Source of the DNA: Gerris lacustris
Taxonomy: Eukaryota > Arthropoda > Insecta > Hemiptera > Gerridae
DNA length: 64,000 bases
NCBI GenBank assembly: GCA_951217055.1
Contig: OX578277.1
Span: 102,675,511 to 102,739,510, forward strand
Direction: 5' to 3'
How positions within the stretch are numbered: position 1 is the stretch's first letter; every line of letters begins with the position of its first letter. The position numbers were made by a program, and so were the translations under genes. The notes under the pieces were generated by a model. The model was not told the origin of the DNA. It did not search any database and saw only the letters and a program-made list of their open reading frames with translations. Below are positions 43,005-55,035 of the stretch, piece after piece.

Positions 43005-43864
43005 CAGGGTGTCACAGGATAACAGTTTCTAATTTTCAGAAATGATAGAGGGCATTTAAATAAACATATTTTATATTTAATAAACTATAGTGTACGAAAA
43101 TTCCAAGATAAACTATAAATCTTCAAAAACAATCTCAATTACAACAGGAAAGCGTGGTTACTTAATGGTTACTTAATAAGTTGAAGCAGTAAAGTTAAGC
43201 AATATTTTATTTGAAATAATACTGGATCAAGCTTTATAAAAATTGTTTAAAGTTTCGACCACCATTTTCGATACACAAGTTGTTACGATGTGTAATCAAT
43301 CAACTGCCAAATTCTACGAAATAGCTGCGGACGTTCACGAATATCATCAAACACTAGAATAATTCGAGCCACTAGCTCCTCTTCTGTATTGACAGGTGTC
43401 TCTTTAACCAGTGATTTAATATGACCCTAAATACAAAAATCAACTGGAGTCATATCTGGTGAACGTGCAGGCCAAGAAATTGACCTTCCTCTTCCGTTCC
43501 ATCCATTTGAAAATTGTGCATTCAGATAATTTCGGTAATTTAATCCGAAGTGTGCATGGTGCACCATCATGCTGGAATAAAAATATTTCTTTGAATATTA
43601 AGAGGGAAATTTTCAAGCAATTCTGATAGAGTGTGTTCCTAAAAAAAACTATACACACGTATTGTGTACCGCCGAGAAAGTCCTGGAGTGACAGCGGATT
43701 TACTTCATTTTATCTCGATACTAAAGAATTTCCTGACACTATTTTATACATGAATAGTTATTTATGTAACTAGGCAGCAAAATGGAATTTTACTGACGAG
43801 TGATTAGATTAGCCTCCAAGCCGAAGGCGAGGACAGGCTATGATAATTAGCCAGTGACACCCTG
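43005..43864 (-). mobile_element. Decayed mariner-like transposon (860 bp)
   Basis: Ends CAGGGTGTCAC at both termini (inverted), TA on each side (43003-43004, 43865-43866). It carries the remains of a transposase on the minus strand. Inserted at the edge of a family G copy. Confidence 0.85.
43250..43690 (-). pseudogene. Mariner-type transposase fragment, broken
   Basis: Minus-strand reading, moving between frames, shows the family's QHDGAP block, a WP-A-R-S-P-D-like block and a VNTEEELVARI stretch. These are the C-terminal part of a DDE/D transposase of the Tc1/mariner superfamily. Stops and frameshifts interrupt it and the N-terminal helix-turn-helix part is missing, so it cannot be functional. 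The open frame 43440-43658 is one of its broken pieces. Confidence 0.8.
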
Positions 43865-43939
43865 TAGATAAAAAAAATCTGATTTTCCTGAAAAATCGAA
43901 AACGAAATGCAAACTATCACACTTTGAAAATATAATTAA

Positions 43940-44205
43940 CTAGCTTTCTCCGCGCGCTCCACGCGGGGCTCATGCTAGTATTAGTGGCTGTTTCCTATAA
44001 TCATGTAGGCCTAGCAATTAAATGAAATGCCTAAATAGTTTTGTTTCCAAAGCTGATTCAGGACTATAATAAACATAATTCATTCCATTACTAAGAATAT
44101 AATACTCTCCAAATCATAGTTTGGAATCTATTTATATATATAAAAAAAATAGCAAATCGAAACTAAGTAATATAGTAATAAATAACAATGCTAAAAAGGT
44201 ATAGT
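43940..44205 (+). repeat. Dispersed repeats, including direct match to 600-790
   Basis: TTTCTCCGCGCGCTCCACGC (43953) has the look of a widespread insect repeat end. From 44030 the sequence matches 600-790. Confidence 0.65.
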
Positions 44206-46045
44206 AAATTAGAAAAATAACTTAGTCAAAACCAATTAGACTGAGAACTCATTCAACAATCATCAACCATTGGTGCCTTAATTTAAGTACCAGTCTCTTC
44301 TTTCTATACGGCAGTTGCACCAGTAAATAATTAATAACTCTAGTTTTAGAAAAAAATAATTAAATAATAAATACTCGATTTATAGAGCAATAGCGTGAGG
44401 TTGAAGCACTCCAATCAGAAATTAAATCGGTCAACAATTGCGGACGTTATAAGAGCTTTAAGTAAAATACTAAAAACAAATTAAATTTAGCTCTATTTAA
44501 GGTAGAACCGATGAAGGTCTGACAAAAAGTCATAGGAACAAAGTTGTAGATCTTTTAAAATCAGTTACCTCTGGCGCATTCAGCTTGTCGAATGACACGT
44601 TTTAGCCGCAATAAGCCTCCAAAAAAACTTTAAAGTGCGTCCGCCATCTTTAATTTGTTAGGGGGTAAATATATTTTTTTTAACTTTTCGGATTTTTCTA
44701 ATCGGTTTGGGCCAATTTCCCGACCAAACGCAAAAAACCGTGAATCTCTAGGTGGTCTAGAAGTACCCAAACATTTTGATTAGCGAGTCTGTAGAGTTTG
44801 GTTACGGTGGGTCAACTTGATTTTTTTAGGGTTATGTTATTTATGCATTTTTTAAAAAATTATTTATAACTTTGGTTCAACTCAATATTTTTAGATAAAA
44901 CCAAGCCTACATATTGCGCAACATGTTTGCACTCACCTCTGAAAAAAAAATTGATTTCATTTAACTAGTTTTGCTCCTATATAAAGTCGGACTGGGCCGC
45001 AAACACACATACATATATATACACACATAAACGAAAAAAGTTAAGGCCGGATTCGGTTTTAGGAATGTATAAATTGAAAAAGTGACCAATGTACAGACAA
45101 AACTTTAATTTTATATATATAGATAACAAATTGATTAAATTTGATATTATTGGGTTTAAGTTCAGCATCACTATGTACATAAATAGGATTTGTTCAAGTT
45201 TGTCTTGTTATAAATCGAATCGCTTAGTTACAAATAGGATCTAAAATTTTCAAACTTAAGTATTGTATTTCTAGGTCATCCGATAAATATAGATTATTGT
45301 GAAAAGCAGAAGAATCTACGATCAACTACGCAAAAACTTAATTTATTAAGAGATTCGATTTTGTAGATTCTTTTCTAGTATAAATTAAAACTAGAAGAAA
45401 GGAAACATCACAAGTGTTATTTTTAAATATGTATTTGTTTATGCAGAGTTTCTCACATAGTAAGAAAGCAAGAACAAAGTAAATAAATCAAAATTAAAAA
45501 ACGCTTTTAACAAATCCCAAGAATTCGGAATGATTTAACCGTTTTATTTAAACTAAATGATAAATATTTTTAATTGGTAAATATTTATTTATTTATTTTT
45601 TTTTTATCTTTTAACTCTTTTATGTTAATAGTTTCAAGAAAATATGGTTCAGATTTGTTTCGCTTCCGTACTGAATAACAATTTTTACGAAAACTTTTCT
45701 TTAGATTTTAACTTATGAGTGGGTGGTTTTAAAACGCCCTTTAATTTGGAAAAATTACTGTTATGTGTACTACTACGAAGTTAGGAGTTCAGAAAAGATA
45801 AAAATGTAAAATGAGCCAAAAATACAGTAAATTATCATATAGTTGTCACAACCTTAAGAGAAAATGGTGGGTTGTCACAAGTTGCAACTCAAAAATACTC
45901 ACTAGAAATTAGCTCCAAAAGTGGGTTATGTACCTATTAAAATCCCTCTAAAATAAAAATGACTAATAAACATCTTAATGAATATAAACTAAATTTTAGG
46001 TAGAAATTAGGTATGGCAATATGGCTTTTATTTTTTTTTACTACG
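44206..46045. other. AT-rich sequence with a dispersed fragment at 44491-44542
   Basis: Apart from the inverted match to 101-153, and a CATACATATATATACACACA tract near 45008, nothing is recognised. No upstream receptor exon could be identified here. Confidence 0.5.
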
Positions 46046-46549
46046 TTTTTAGCATAGCTCAGAACACGATGACAATGCATTATTTTAATACTTTTAGCCA
46101 TCTTTCAGCAGAATTTAATTGGTTTTCAGCAAAATTTGCTGTATGGAAAGTTAGTTCGGAAAAAATCCGCAAGTTATTTTATTTGTTTTGCCATGTCCCA
46201 TATTTACAATCTTCATTTTGACGGGTTTCAAATTTGTGATTTTTATAAATAAGAGAAACATTGAATGACAGCAAAACTGGAAATATATCGATTATATTAT
46301 TTCAAATATATCGATGGCATGGTTTAGATTTGGTGTTGGGGAGATCCGTTGTACAAAGATTTGTCCTTTTATAGGTTTAAGATCAGCTCTCTAGATGGTT
46401 GTCATTTATGTGAAGTAAATAAATTTGGAACTATTTTTTTTTTCACTAACATTATATATTATATAACAATAACAATTATATTATCAACATTACATACGAT
46501 TCAACAGAAAATTTAAAAACATAGTATATAAAAAGTTCTTTTTATCTTG
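46046..46549 (+). repeat. 500-bp dispersed repeat, partner of 13374-13870
   Basis: Inverted, highly similar counterpart of 13374-13870. The first 175 bases stay open in one frame (46021-46221), but the other copy does not support coding use. Confidence 0.85.
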
Positions 46550-46688
46550 AAATTTCTAGATAATTTTTTAATAATTCGTTTTAAATATCTAAACAATATT
46601 ATATTTATAGCTCCTAATACTTATTAATAAGTGTAGAGTTGCAGAGCGTAACTATTGGGCAGATTTTTCTGTTTATATTGACTTTTTT

Positions 46689-47140
46689 TACTTTCTCATA
46701 TAAAGAGAAAGTATTGTGATGGCGCGAAAATTTAATGTTGAGATTTTTATGAATTTACACGTTTTGAGGTCCCTTGAGTTCAAAAAAATGGTTTTTAAAA
46801 AATGTCTGTCGTCTGTCATCCTGTCTGTGCAGACGCCTGGAGCCTAAACTACTGGGCTGATTTGGCATACATGTTTAGGAAAATCATACCCCGAGGCGAA
46901 ATCGAGAAATTAATTTTAGCTCTAAATTTAGGGGCGCTACCCCACAAAAAGTCTGAAAAAATGTGAAAATAAATTATTTCTCGAAAACGGTTGCGACGAT
47001 TTTGATTAACAAATTCTAAAATGTAGTCCATTTAAATACGAATCTAACGATATAAGCCGTTTTCCCGGGAAAAATCTAGTTCCTGAATAGCTTTAAACGT
47101 GGAGGGAGAAAGGCCGGGTTCGATCCCCCGGGTTTGATTT
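46689..47140 (-). repeat. Dispersed repeat family G, reverse copy
   Basis: Starts TACTTTCTCATATAAAGAGA, contains GTCTGTCGTCTGTC, CTACTGGGCTGATTTGGC, TTTTCCCGGGAAAA and ends near GGGTTCGATCCC, the B-box-like motif in its forward sense. Confidence 0.88.
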
Positions 47141-47623
47141 CGATATCTCTTCGCTTCTCACTTCTGCTCCAGTAGTCGCTCGCGCGCCCCAGCGGCGCCC
47201 CCCCCCCCTAACTAAAACTTCTGTTCTACTGCTCCGATTTGCATCGGACAAACGCCATAACCCTTAGAATTTTATTCCTGATATACTTACATACATAAAA
47301 TTTATTTTGTACATTATTATTTTTTATTTTTGTTATACTATAATTTTCTGCATTTATTATAAAAGTATGGGTGAAGAAGCTAAAAGATTACTTCTTAATA
47401 AACCGAAAAAGAAGAAAAGTACTTTCTTTCTTCGTGCACTACATATGTTCGATTTAATTCCTAATTTACAAACGCAAGAATCTGCTCGCTAGAATTTTTT
47501 TAACATTTTCATATCTTTACTTTGGCACATTAACTCGAAAAGCGTTACGTAAGCGTTACCAAAAAACGACACCAAAAAGCGTTACAAGAAAATGTCTCAC
47601 TGTCTTGCAGATTCGTATGCAAG
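47141..47623. other. Mixed sequence with a 41-codon frame
   Basis: A C run at about 47200-47208. The ATG at 47367 opens 41 codons (MGEEAKRLLLNKPKKKKSTF ...) to 47492. The protein is basic and has no recognised domain or partner, so it is not called as a gene. Confidence 0.35.
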
Positions 47624-47940
47624 CAATTTCATCCGAGCTTGCCGAAGGTAACGGAACGACAACTTTTGTTCCGAAGAACGACAACTTTTTAGGTCTCCGA
47701 ATTTAAAAATTCCAAGACAGAAATCCGTTTCAGACATCATTGGTCATCCGTTGGTCCTATATAGGTTTTAACCTTCAGCACCTATTTGTTTCTCTTTCAT
47801 ATGCTCACAAGCATACATTTATTTAGTATACCTATATCTTCAAAAGTACCTACTCATCTAATTATATTATATAATTTGGATGGTTTGGCAAAAGTAGGTC
47901 GCAGACAGCCCCAGATTGAACTGAAATTCGCACCAATTAT
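47624..47940 (+). repeat. Repeat family X, internally deleted copy
   Basis: CCGAGCTTGCCGAAGGTAAC start, AGGTCTCCGAA, GACAGAAATCCGTTTC, then a jump over the TGTC core to TTTTAACCTTCAGC and TACCTATATCTTCAAAAGTA. Confidence 0.75.
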
Positions 47941-48745
47941 ACCTTTCTATTATATAAATAATTCCTTTAATTCAACTTAATATCTGCTGCCATTTCGGAT
48001 TTTTTTTTATGGCTGATATGAATATAGAGTGTGAATGAACTTAGGTTATATAATGATTTATCGACTGCACAATTTCAAGAGCTTGTGACTAGTGAGGATA
48101 TAGATTTTTTTCCGCGGATCATCGTTAATAATTATAATTTAATATTTTTTTTTATTAAATACTAATTCTCGCATCTTAAAGACTTCTCCACTAAAATTCA
48201 CTTGTGTCAAATGAACTCATGTGTACAAAGGTTTTTTAATTTCAACGCATTAATTTAATTAAGTAGTTATCTTAAATGATTTTAAAGATAATCTAAGTAA
48301 ACGGGAATTATTAGATTTTTTTAAAAAAAAAACTATTACGTTAAAAGTTGATTATTTTGGCCAGTTTACTGTCGGGGCGTCAGCTTTAAGCGAGAGTTAC
48401 GAGGGAAGATTATTATCAGCTGTTTTATAACAAGATGTCCTCAAATTTTACAAGATAACTAATTTAATTTGACTAATTAATAAGTGCTTTGGTGGAGTTT
48501 ACAGTGTTTCAAGAATTTTTTTTTTTGAGGGAGGGATCGTATAAAATATTATGTTTATCAGTTTAATAAGGGAGTGCTGTTACAAATGTTTTTGTTTTTT
48601 TTTGACTTGCATAAAATATAAATTACGTAATTAATAGAAAATCACCAATCAATTTAATCCAGTTTGGTTGATTTGGTTGTGATTCGATATCGTAAGAGAA
48701 ACCAGAACATAATGAAATTATGGGGGGAAATAAAAACAATGATTT
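47941..48745. other. AT-rich sequence, no gene
   Basis: Nothing recognised. Confidence 0.5.
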
Positions 48746-49239
48746 GTAGGTTTCTGTACAAAGTAGGTACTAAAAGAAACCTTATATAACGGCTCTGTCT
48801 GTCTGTCCGTTGCTTGTTTCTATAGCTAGGAACATGAAATTCGGCACACAGGTGCATCTCGGCATTTGTGACAACTGGACACTTTTTCAATTTTTCACAC
48901 TTAATATTTTCAAGATGGCCAATATGGCGGGTGACTAAAAAAAAGTTTTTAGTCACATGACATGTTATACATCAAATTAAAGGTCTTGAAATGTAGAAAA
49001 AGAATATACAACTATTAAAATTTCTAACCTAATATTTTCAAGATGGCGACCAAAATAGCGGGCGCCTAATAAAAATGTTTTTAGTCACTCGACATGTTAT
49101 ACATCAATTTAAAGGTCTTGAAATGTAGAAAAAGAATATGCAACTATTAAAATTTTACACTTAATAATTTTAACTTAATCGTACAGAAACCGGTGATTAT
49201 CGCCTCACGTATACTTACGTGAAGCGCTCCTTACTTGTT
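48746..49239 (+). repeat. Repeat family H, complete-looking copy
   Basis: Starts TGTAGGTTTCTGTACAAAGT, then AAAAGAAACCTTATATAACG and CTGTCTGTCTGTCCGTTGC. An internal block (TTTTCAAGATGGC ... GACATGTTATACATCAA) is repeated in tandem about 126 bp apart. It ends GTACAGAAACCGGTGATTAT then CGCCTCACGTATACTTACG, which contains a small hairpin (CACGTATAC/TTACGTG). The end recurs at 60905-60962 and the start at 2938. Confidence 0.8.
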
Positions 49240-49415
49240 TAATAATTGACTTCTGTTGTGTTGATTTCTTTATCGCCACAAGGACAATATTTTATTTCCT
49301 CAGAGCTATTACAGTACAATTTCAAATTAAGTTATTTTATACTGTAACTGATTACTCTCTTATATGAGAAATCAAAAAGTATAATCTGTCCAATCTCATA
49401 CTCATACACTTTATA

Positions 49416-49440
49416 CAGGGTGTCTATTTGCGACACCCTG
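49416..49440. repeat. Minimal TIR palindrome CAGGGTGTC...GACACCCTG
   Basis: Two 9-bp ends identical to those of the mariner-like element at 43005-43864 face each other across 7 bases, with TA (in fact TATA) on each side. It looks like an element deleted down to its termini. Confidence 0.6.
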
Positions 49441-49639
49441 TATATTTAATTGTTTTTCTGAAAAGCCACCATTCAGCCGAAAATTTTAACTTTATACATA
49501 CATATATTATTTTTCGTTACAAATATATATACTTTTCTTTCTAAACTAGAACTTTCCTTTAACTGATAAAAAGGGCAATAAAAATAAATTAATTTATTTC
49601 ACTAAGTTTAGAAATATAAGTAGCCCAGTGAAATATGGA

Positions 49640-51478
49640 ATTCTCTGCCGAATAAATCCAATAAAGCTGAATTTTCGCACACACCTTTATTTAGGCATTA
49701 TTAGAAGGGCGTGAAAAGTCCCCATCGATATCGTGCCAGCGTTGTTAGATATTCAAGGTCAAAGTACTATTAATCGGATGACAACTATAGTTATATAACA
49801 AAACGTGTTAATAACATTGCTTCGTTAGCTCTTATTTTCTAAATTGTTACAATTGCGTTTTAAACTGCAAAAGCTACAGTGGGTAAGTTGGAGATAAAAA
49901 TAGCAAATATATAAAATAAAATAAACTACTTCATTTCATATATGTTAAAACATTTTAGGTTTAATCCTTTTAAAAATTAAATTGGAAAAACGTACCATTT
50001 ATCATATAAATAGTTTAAAAAATTATTACTACAAAAGTAATAAGTCTAAATCAGGGGTTCTCAAACTTTTTCTTCCATAGACCCCCTGTAGGAATTTTAT
50101 TTTTTTCATAGACCCCCTACCTAAGGAATATATATATACACATCTAATTGTGTGTGTGTGTGTGAAACTTGTGTTTTAAATACTGAAAACAGCATAAATA
50201 TGTTTAAATATCGTGGGTAATTTACCAAAACCACAAATATACTAATCTGAAATGTATATGACATCTGGAAAAATGCTCTATTTTCCGATGTTGAGGGTGA
50301 AAATTTGGAAGTATGAACATTTTCCGATTCGTTGTTTTTGCAAAATATTGACGATATACCTTATTCACATTATTTTTAATTATAATATAGCTTTATAGTT
50401 CAGTAAAAACACGATAAAACAAATAAAATAATATATTCTTAGCAGGGGAGCACCAATTGTGTAATGAACATGAGTGCGACCACTCGAGGGTTAACATAAG
50501 TTTCTGTTCAAAAATAAAAATTGTACAGTGAATAACACTCAGATTACATTTAAAAACAAGCTAGTAACATGTTTTTGCCGGTTGAAGGGGTAGGTGGTAT
50601 GGTGGGGGGTTTTAATTTCGGGATTAAACTCTCATATCAAAACATTGGACATATTTTATAAGTTATCAAAACATACTTTTTCATTACTCATGCTCACTTC
50701 CTCCCCAAATCTAGTTTATATTTACTTATTATTTTTATTACAATACGAATACCTTAATATTCATTTATAAATATTATTTTATTTATTATTAATAATATTA
50801 TTATGTTCATTTTATTTATTTATTTATTCATTTATTTTTATTATTTATATTTTTTATTTATAAATTTATTTTTTACTAAAGATACATCCATAGACCCCCA
50901 ATAGACCCCTTGGTGATCATAGACCCCCCATGAAGTCCCATAGACCCCCAGGGGGTCCACATGGACCCCTTTGAGAATAGCTGGTCTAAATCAAAGCCAC
51001 TAAAACAAGGAGTTATCGAGTCACTTCACTCATTGGGATTGTTCCATGACTCTAAATATATATCCATAATTTTATGAAAATGGATTTGGCCTAACGGGGA
51101 AACCATGTAAAAAAACGCGCCATACATCCTATACTTCAAAGGTGGTGTGGAAACGAAGGAATTGTGGTTACGGGTTTAGCCTATGCAATTTATGCTTTTT
51201 CGGGGGCGTATTACGTGAAACGCTCATACGTAAAAAATGTATAGAACCAAACTTGTTTGAGAATAATCAAATTTACAATTTGTTATATAACTATAATTGT
51301 CGTCCGATTAATAGTATGCGAGATATTAGTGAAAAAACAATTTTCGTGACCTTTGACCTTGAATATCTAACAACGCCGGCACGATATCGATGGGGACTTT
51401 TCACGCTCTTCTAATAATGCCTAAATAAAGATGTGTGCGAAAATTCAGCTTTATTGGATTTATTCGGCACAGAGCCTC
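49640..51478. mobile_element. 1.8-kb element with about 200-bp inverted arms
   Basis: CGAATAAATCCAATAAAGCT near 49650 and its complement near 51450 start arms that share ATTATTAGAAG, CCCCATCGATATCGTGCC and GATATTCAAGGTCAAAG. The right arm has an extra 40 bases. A hAT-like MITE is nested at 50052-50983. No transposase frame. Confidence 0.8.
50052..50983. mobile_element. hAT-like MITE (932 bp), Charlie-type ends
   Basis: TSD GTCTAAAT (50044-50051 and 50984-50991). Ends CAGGGGTTCTCAAACTTTTT and, reverse complemented, CAGCTATTCTCAAAGGGGTC. ATAGACCCCC is repeated near both ends. The centre is AT-rich and non-coding. Confidence 0.92.
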
Positions 51479-51976
51479 TTTCTTTGACTTATTTTACTCT
51501 AAAAGGGTTCTTTTCAAATAAATATTAGTTCAATTATTTTTATAAAAGAAATAAATAATACTGTAGTTCCAACTTAAGATAATCCACAATTCCTTTTCAA
51601 CACGAATACACTTGTAATCTATAATGTCAAGGATGCTTCCAGAAAATAATACATAAGTTTTAAAGATAGCAGGAAAATTATTACATTGACCAAAAATTAG
51701 TCTAGAGTCTAGAGGTATCATTTCAACTAGTATTTCATATTTCCTGTACTATCTCTTTAACTTTGTACATTTTAGGACACGCCCTAAGTTTTAGATATAA
51801 CCTTTTGTTTGATAACGAAAAAAAAAAGAAGTTTAATTTCTGTAATGTGTAAAGAGAAAAAGCCTATCTCGATGGGAGACTTGCACGCGAGCTCGAATTA
51901 CTCAGTATCAACATTTCATATCTGTTTAAATTTTGATATTTCTTGTTGCCGGTTGTATAAAGAATAAGAATTATTT
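51479..51976. other. AT-rich sequence, no gene
   Basis: Nothing recognised. Confidence 0.5.
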
Positions 51977-52577
51977 TGCTTCCGAGCTTACCCGAAGGTA
52001 ACGGAAGGTATGTGATCGTTCTGAAGAACTTAACATTTTTAGGTCTCCGATTTCAAAAATTCCAAGACAGAAATCCGTTTCACACATCAGGGATCATTTT
52101 TGGTTCCGTGTCTGTCTGTCGGTCTGTCGGCCGGTCTGTCAATTTTTGTGAACCAACGTATTTTGAAAACTACACGTCCAATTTTAATGAAATTTGGGTG
52201 GTACGTCATGAGTAGCCCATTGTTGGTCCCATATAAGTTTTAACCTTCTGCGCTCATTTGTTTCACTTCCACATGCGCACAAACATACATTAATTTACAC
52301 CTATAGCTTCAAAAGTACTTATCCGATTTGTTTGAAACTTTTATAGTTTATCGAAAGTTACCCGCAGATAGCCCCAGATTAATATGAACCGTCTGCGCTC
52401 TTTAACTTTTGCTAATTGATACTTTAATTCAAGCATAAAATCAAAACGATTTTGACAGATTAAAAAAATCGAGGAAACAATTAAACAATAATGGCTTGTA
52501 TATGCATAAAATATAAAATTAATAATGTACGTGATAGGATGCGAGGAAGCTGTGTGCCATACCAATTGGCAGTCTAT
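51977..52577 (+). repeat. Repeat family X, full-length copy (about 600 bp)
   Basis: Starts GCTTCCGAGCTTACCCGAAG, then GATCGTTCTGAAGAAC, GTCTCCGATTTCAAAAATTC, CTGTCTGTCGGTCTGTCGG, CCCATATAAGTTTTAACC, TTACACCTATAGCTTC and ends GAGGAAGCTGTGTGCCATAC. Best reference copy for the family in this window. Confidence 0.88.
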
Positions 52578-52591
52578 TTTTTAAAATATTG

Positions 52592-52810
52592 CTTCCGAGC
52601 TTACCAAAGGTAACGGAAGCTTTGGTTAAGTAAAAAAAAAGTAAAAAAGAACAAACATTTTTTATGTATCCGATTTAAAAAATTCCTAGACAGAAATCCG
52701 TTTCAGACATCATGGAACATTTTTGGTTCTGTGTCTGTCTGTCAGGCTCTCCATTTTTGCGAACCAACATATCTTTAAAATTTCTCCGATTTTACACTTA
52801 ATATTTTCAA
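52592..52810 (+). repeat. Repeat family X, truncated copy
   Basis: GCTTCCGAGCTTACCAAAGG to CTGTGTCTGTCTGTCAGG and a short way beyond; then the family H phrase TTAATATTTTCAAGAT intrudes. Confidence 0.8.
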
Positions 52811-52927
52811 GATTCTACATTGAAATCTCCTATGCTGCCAACAACACGACATGGCTCAAAAACTAGATGCTATTTTTTCCAACTTGGACCTACGTCAAAG
52901 TGGTATTTACACTTCCATGACAAGTCT

Positions 52928-53455
52928 CACTGAAAAAAATCGGGGTCAGATAGTGGCAGAGATTGCTGTTTTATATAAGAACCCATGATTCATGTTATTT
53001 TATCATGGAATCATCGTTTTATCGGCAAAACACAGATCCGCTGTCGATGAATTATAGTTTTTGAAAACTATAGTGAAGGAATATAACTTTAACTGTGAAT
53101 CATGTGGTATAAACTATGTTGGTAATGTGATACAGTAATAGGCACATGAAACATAGAAGTCAAAACTATAATCAAAAGTGAAATTACAATATAGTTTAGC
53201 AAGCTATGAATCTTAGTTTAATGCATATGTAATATGGGAAATTAACCGAAATGAAATTACCAATGGAATGTAGAGAACAAACTATGTTTCAATGAATTAC
53301 AAACTATATATCACAGTTTAAAAAAGATGTAACATGGACCATTATCAATAATGAAAAAGGCCATGCATTTTGACGGATATCTATGTTTCACAGATCATAA
53401 ATTTGATATTTCCTATGATTTGAGTGAAATTGACTGTGTTTCAATGAATGGTGTC
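52928..53455 (+). mobile_element. Element family V, left-end copy
   Basis: Starts CACTGAAAAAAATCGGGGTC. The body is dense with AAACTATG/CATAGTTT, GAAACATAG and CTATGTTTCA words on both strands. A shorter left-end copy is at 54773-54915 and a right-end copy at 59636-60491. Confidence 0.65.
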
Positions 53456-53585
53456 TAACTCACACCTTTCGAGTTGTATTTTTTGCTTGTTTAGGACAAA
53501 ATACCCTCTCCCCCTCCCCTCTATTTTGACTATAAGCCCTCGGGGAAAAAAAACTTGCGTTTAGGGCTATCACCTGCATAAATGA

Positions 53586-53850
53586 AGCGATCGTAACTAG
53601 CTTCCTATACACATTCAACGATATATGCACGTGTCTGAAACGTATGACGATAACTTGAGTAAAAGTTGACCGATTTTGATGAAATTTGGTACAGATGCTC
53701 ATTTTACCTATACCCAGGATGAGTTCGTTGGACTGCGCATCCGCCCAAGTGTTCGCACGCAACGTGAACCTCAATATTAATACTGGAATTTTAGGACGGA
53801 AAAAAAATTATAACTTCGTCTATTCGACGAGACAGACAATTTTTTTCAAA
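53586..53850 (+). repeat. Element family Z, partial copy
   Basis: AATGAAGCGATCGTAACTAG, GACGATAACTTGAGTAAAAG, GAGTTCGTTGGACTGCGC and TTCGACGAGACAGACAA match the left half of 11646-12393; the TGTC run is reduced to GTGTCTG. Confidence 0.8.
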
Positions 53851-54148
53851 TACAATTTTTTTTAGTAAAACCAGTGACACCGTTATAAATTCTAATAATC
53901 TATAATGCATCTATAATGCATGCACGAGTTTCACTTGATATAGAATGAACAAATTTTGGTAAATTTGGATTGCAGCCACATATACTTTGATTAGAATATG
54001 ACACCTATAATTATTATGTATTGCATACTATATAAAATGTAATGATGACATCAGCGTGGAAAAATTACGTTTTAAAAGTAATCTGCCTAGTTTTTAACAA
54101 CTAGAAACCGTTAAAGCAGTATTATATGTTCAGAAAGTATTTTTGCTT

Positions 54149-54647
54149 CCAAGCTTACCGAAGGTAACGGAAGCTATGTGATCGTTATAAAGAACGAAAA
54201 TATTTTGTGTCCAATTTGGATAATTTAGGAACATCATTCATTAGGGAACATCTTTGGTTCTGTCTGTCTGTCACTCAATTTTTGCGAACCAACCTAATAT
54301 TGTATCATAAAAACTACTCGTCCCATTTTAATGAAATTTAGATAGAAGGTCATAACTGGCCCATTTCTGGTCCAATATAAGTTTCAGCCTTCATCTGCAC
54401 CCATTAGTTTTTCTTCCACGTGCACACAAACATACATTTATTTACACCTATATCTTCAAAAGTACTCATTTGGTTACTAAGAAATTATGATTGTTTGTCG
54501 AAAGAAACCCGCAGATAGCCCTAGATAAATTTCAACAGTCTGTGCTCTTTAAATTTTACTAAATTGGTTCTTTAATTCATGTAAAATATCAAAACAATGA
54601 CGACTGATTTAAAATAGTCTGCCAATTTTAGTGTGGCACATAGCTAA
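54149..54647 (+). repeat. Repeat family X, full-length diverged copy
   Basis: GCTTCCAAGCTTACCGAAGG to the end AGTGTGGCACATAGCT (inverted relative to the usual end). Fragments of the family in reverse orientation continue at 54660-54725 and 54925-55035, around a family V fragment at 54773-54915. Confidence 0.75.
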
Positions 54648-54772
54648 AAGTATCAATTAAGCAAAATTAAAAGATGGCAGACGGTTTAAAATAATATAGG
54701 ACCATCTGTGGGCTACATTCGACTTACAATTACAATCAGGTGACTCATTTGGAAGATATAAGTGCAAACACT

Positions 54773-54915
54773 AAAAAAATCGGGGTAAGTTAGTGGCAGA
54801 GATTGCTGATTTATATAAAAACCCATGTTTTATGTTATTTTATCGTCGAATCATCGTTTTATCGACAAAACACAGTTCCGTCGTCGATGAATCATAGTTT
54901 TTGAAAAATATAGTG
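54773..54915 (+). mobile_element. Element family V, truncated left end
   Basis: CACTAAAAAAATCGGGGTAA, then GTGGCAGAGATTGCTG and ATCATCGTTTTATCG, collinear with 52928-53070. Confidence 0.7.
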
Positions 54916-55035
54916 AAGTATACATTCATTAATAAAAGTATGTTTGTGCGCTTGTGGAAGAGAAACTAATAGGTCCCGAAGGTTGAAACTTACATGGAAC
55001 TAACATTATGTTGATTCTGACCTACCATACAAATT

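Noticed and set aside
43250..43690. Intact mariner transposase
   Set aside because: The recognisable blocks fall in different frames with several stops, and the DNA-binding part is missing.
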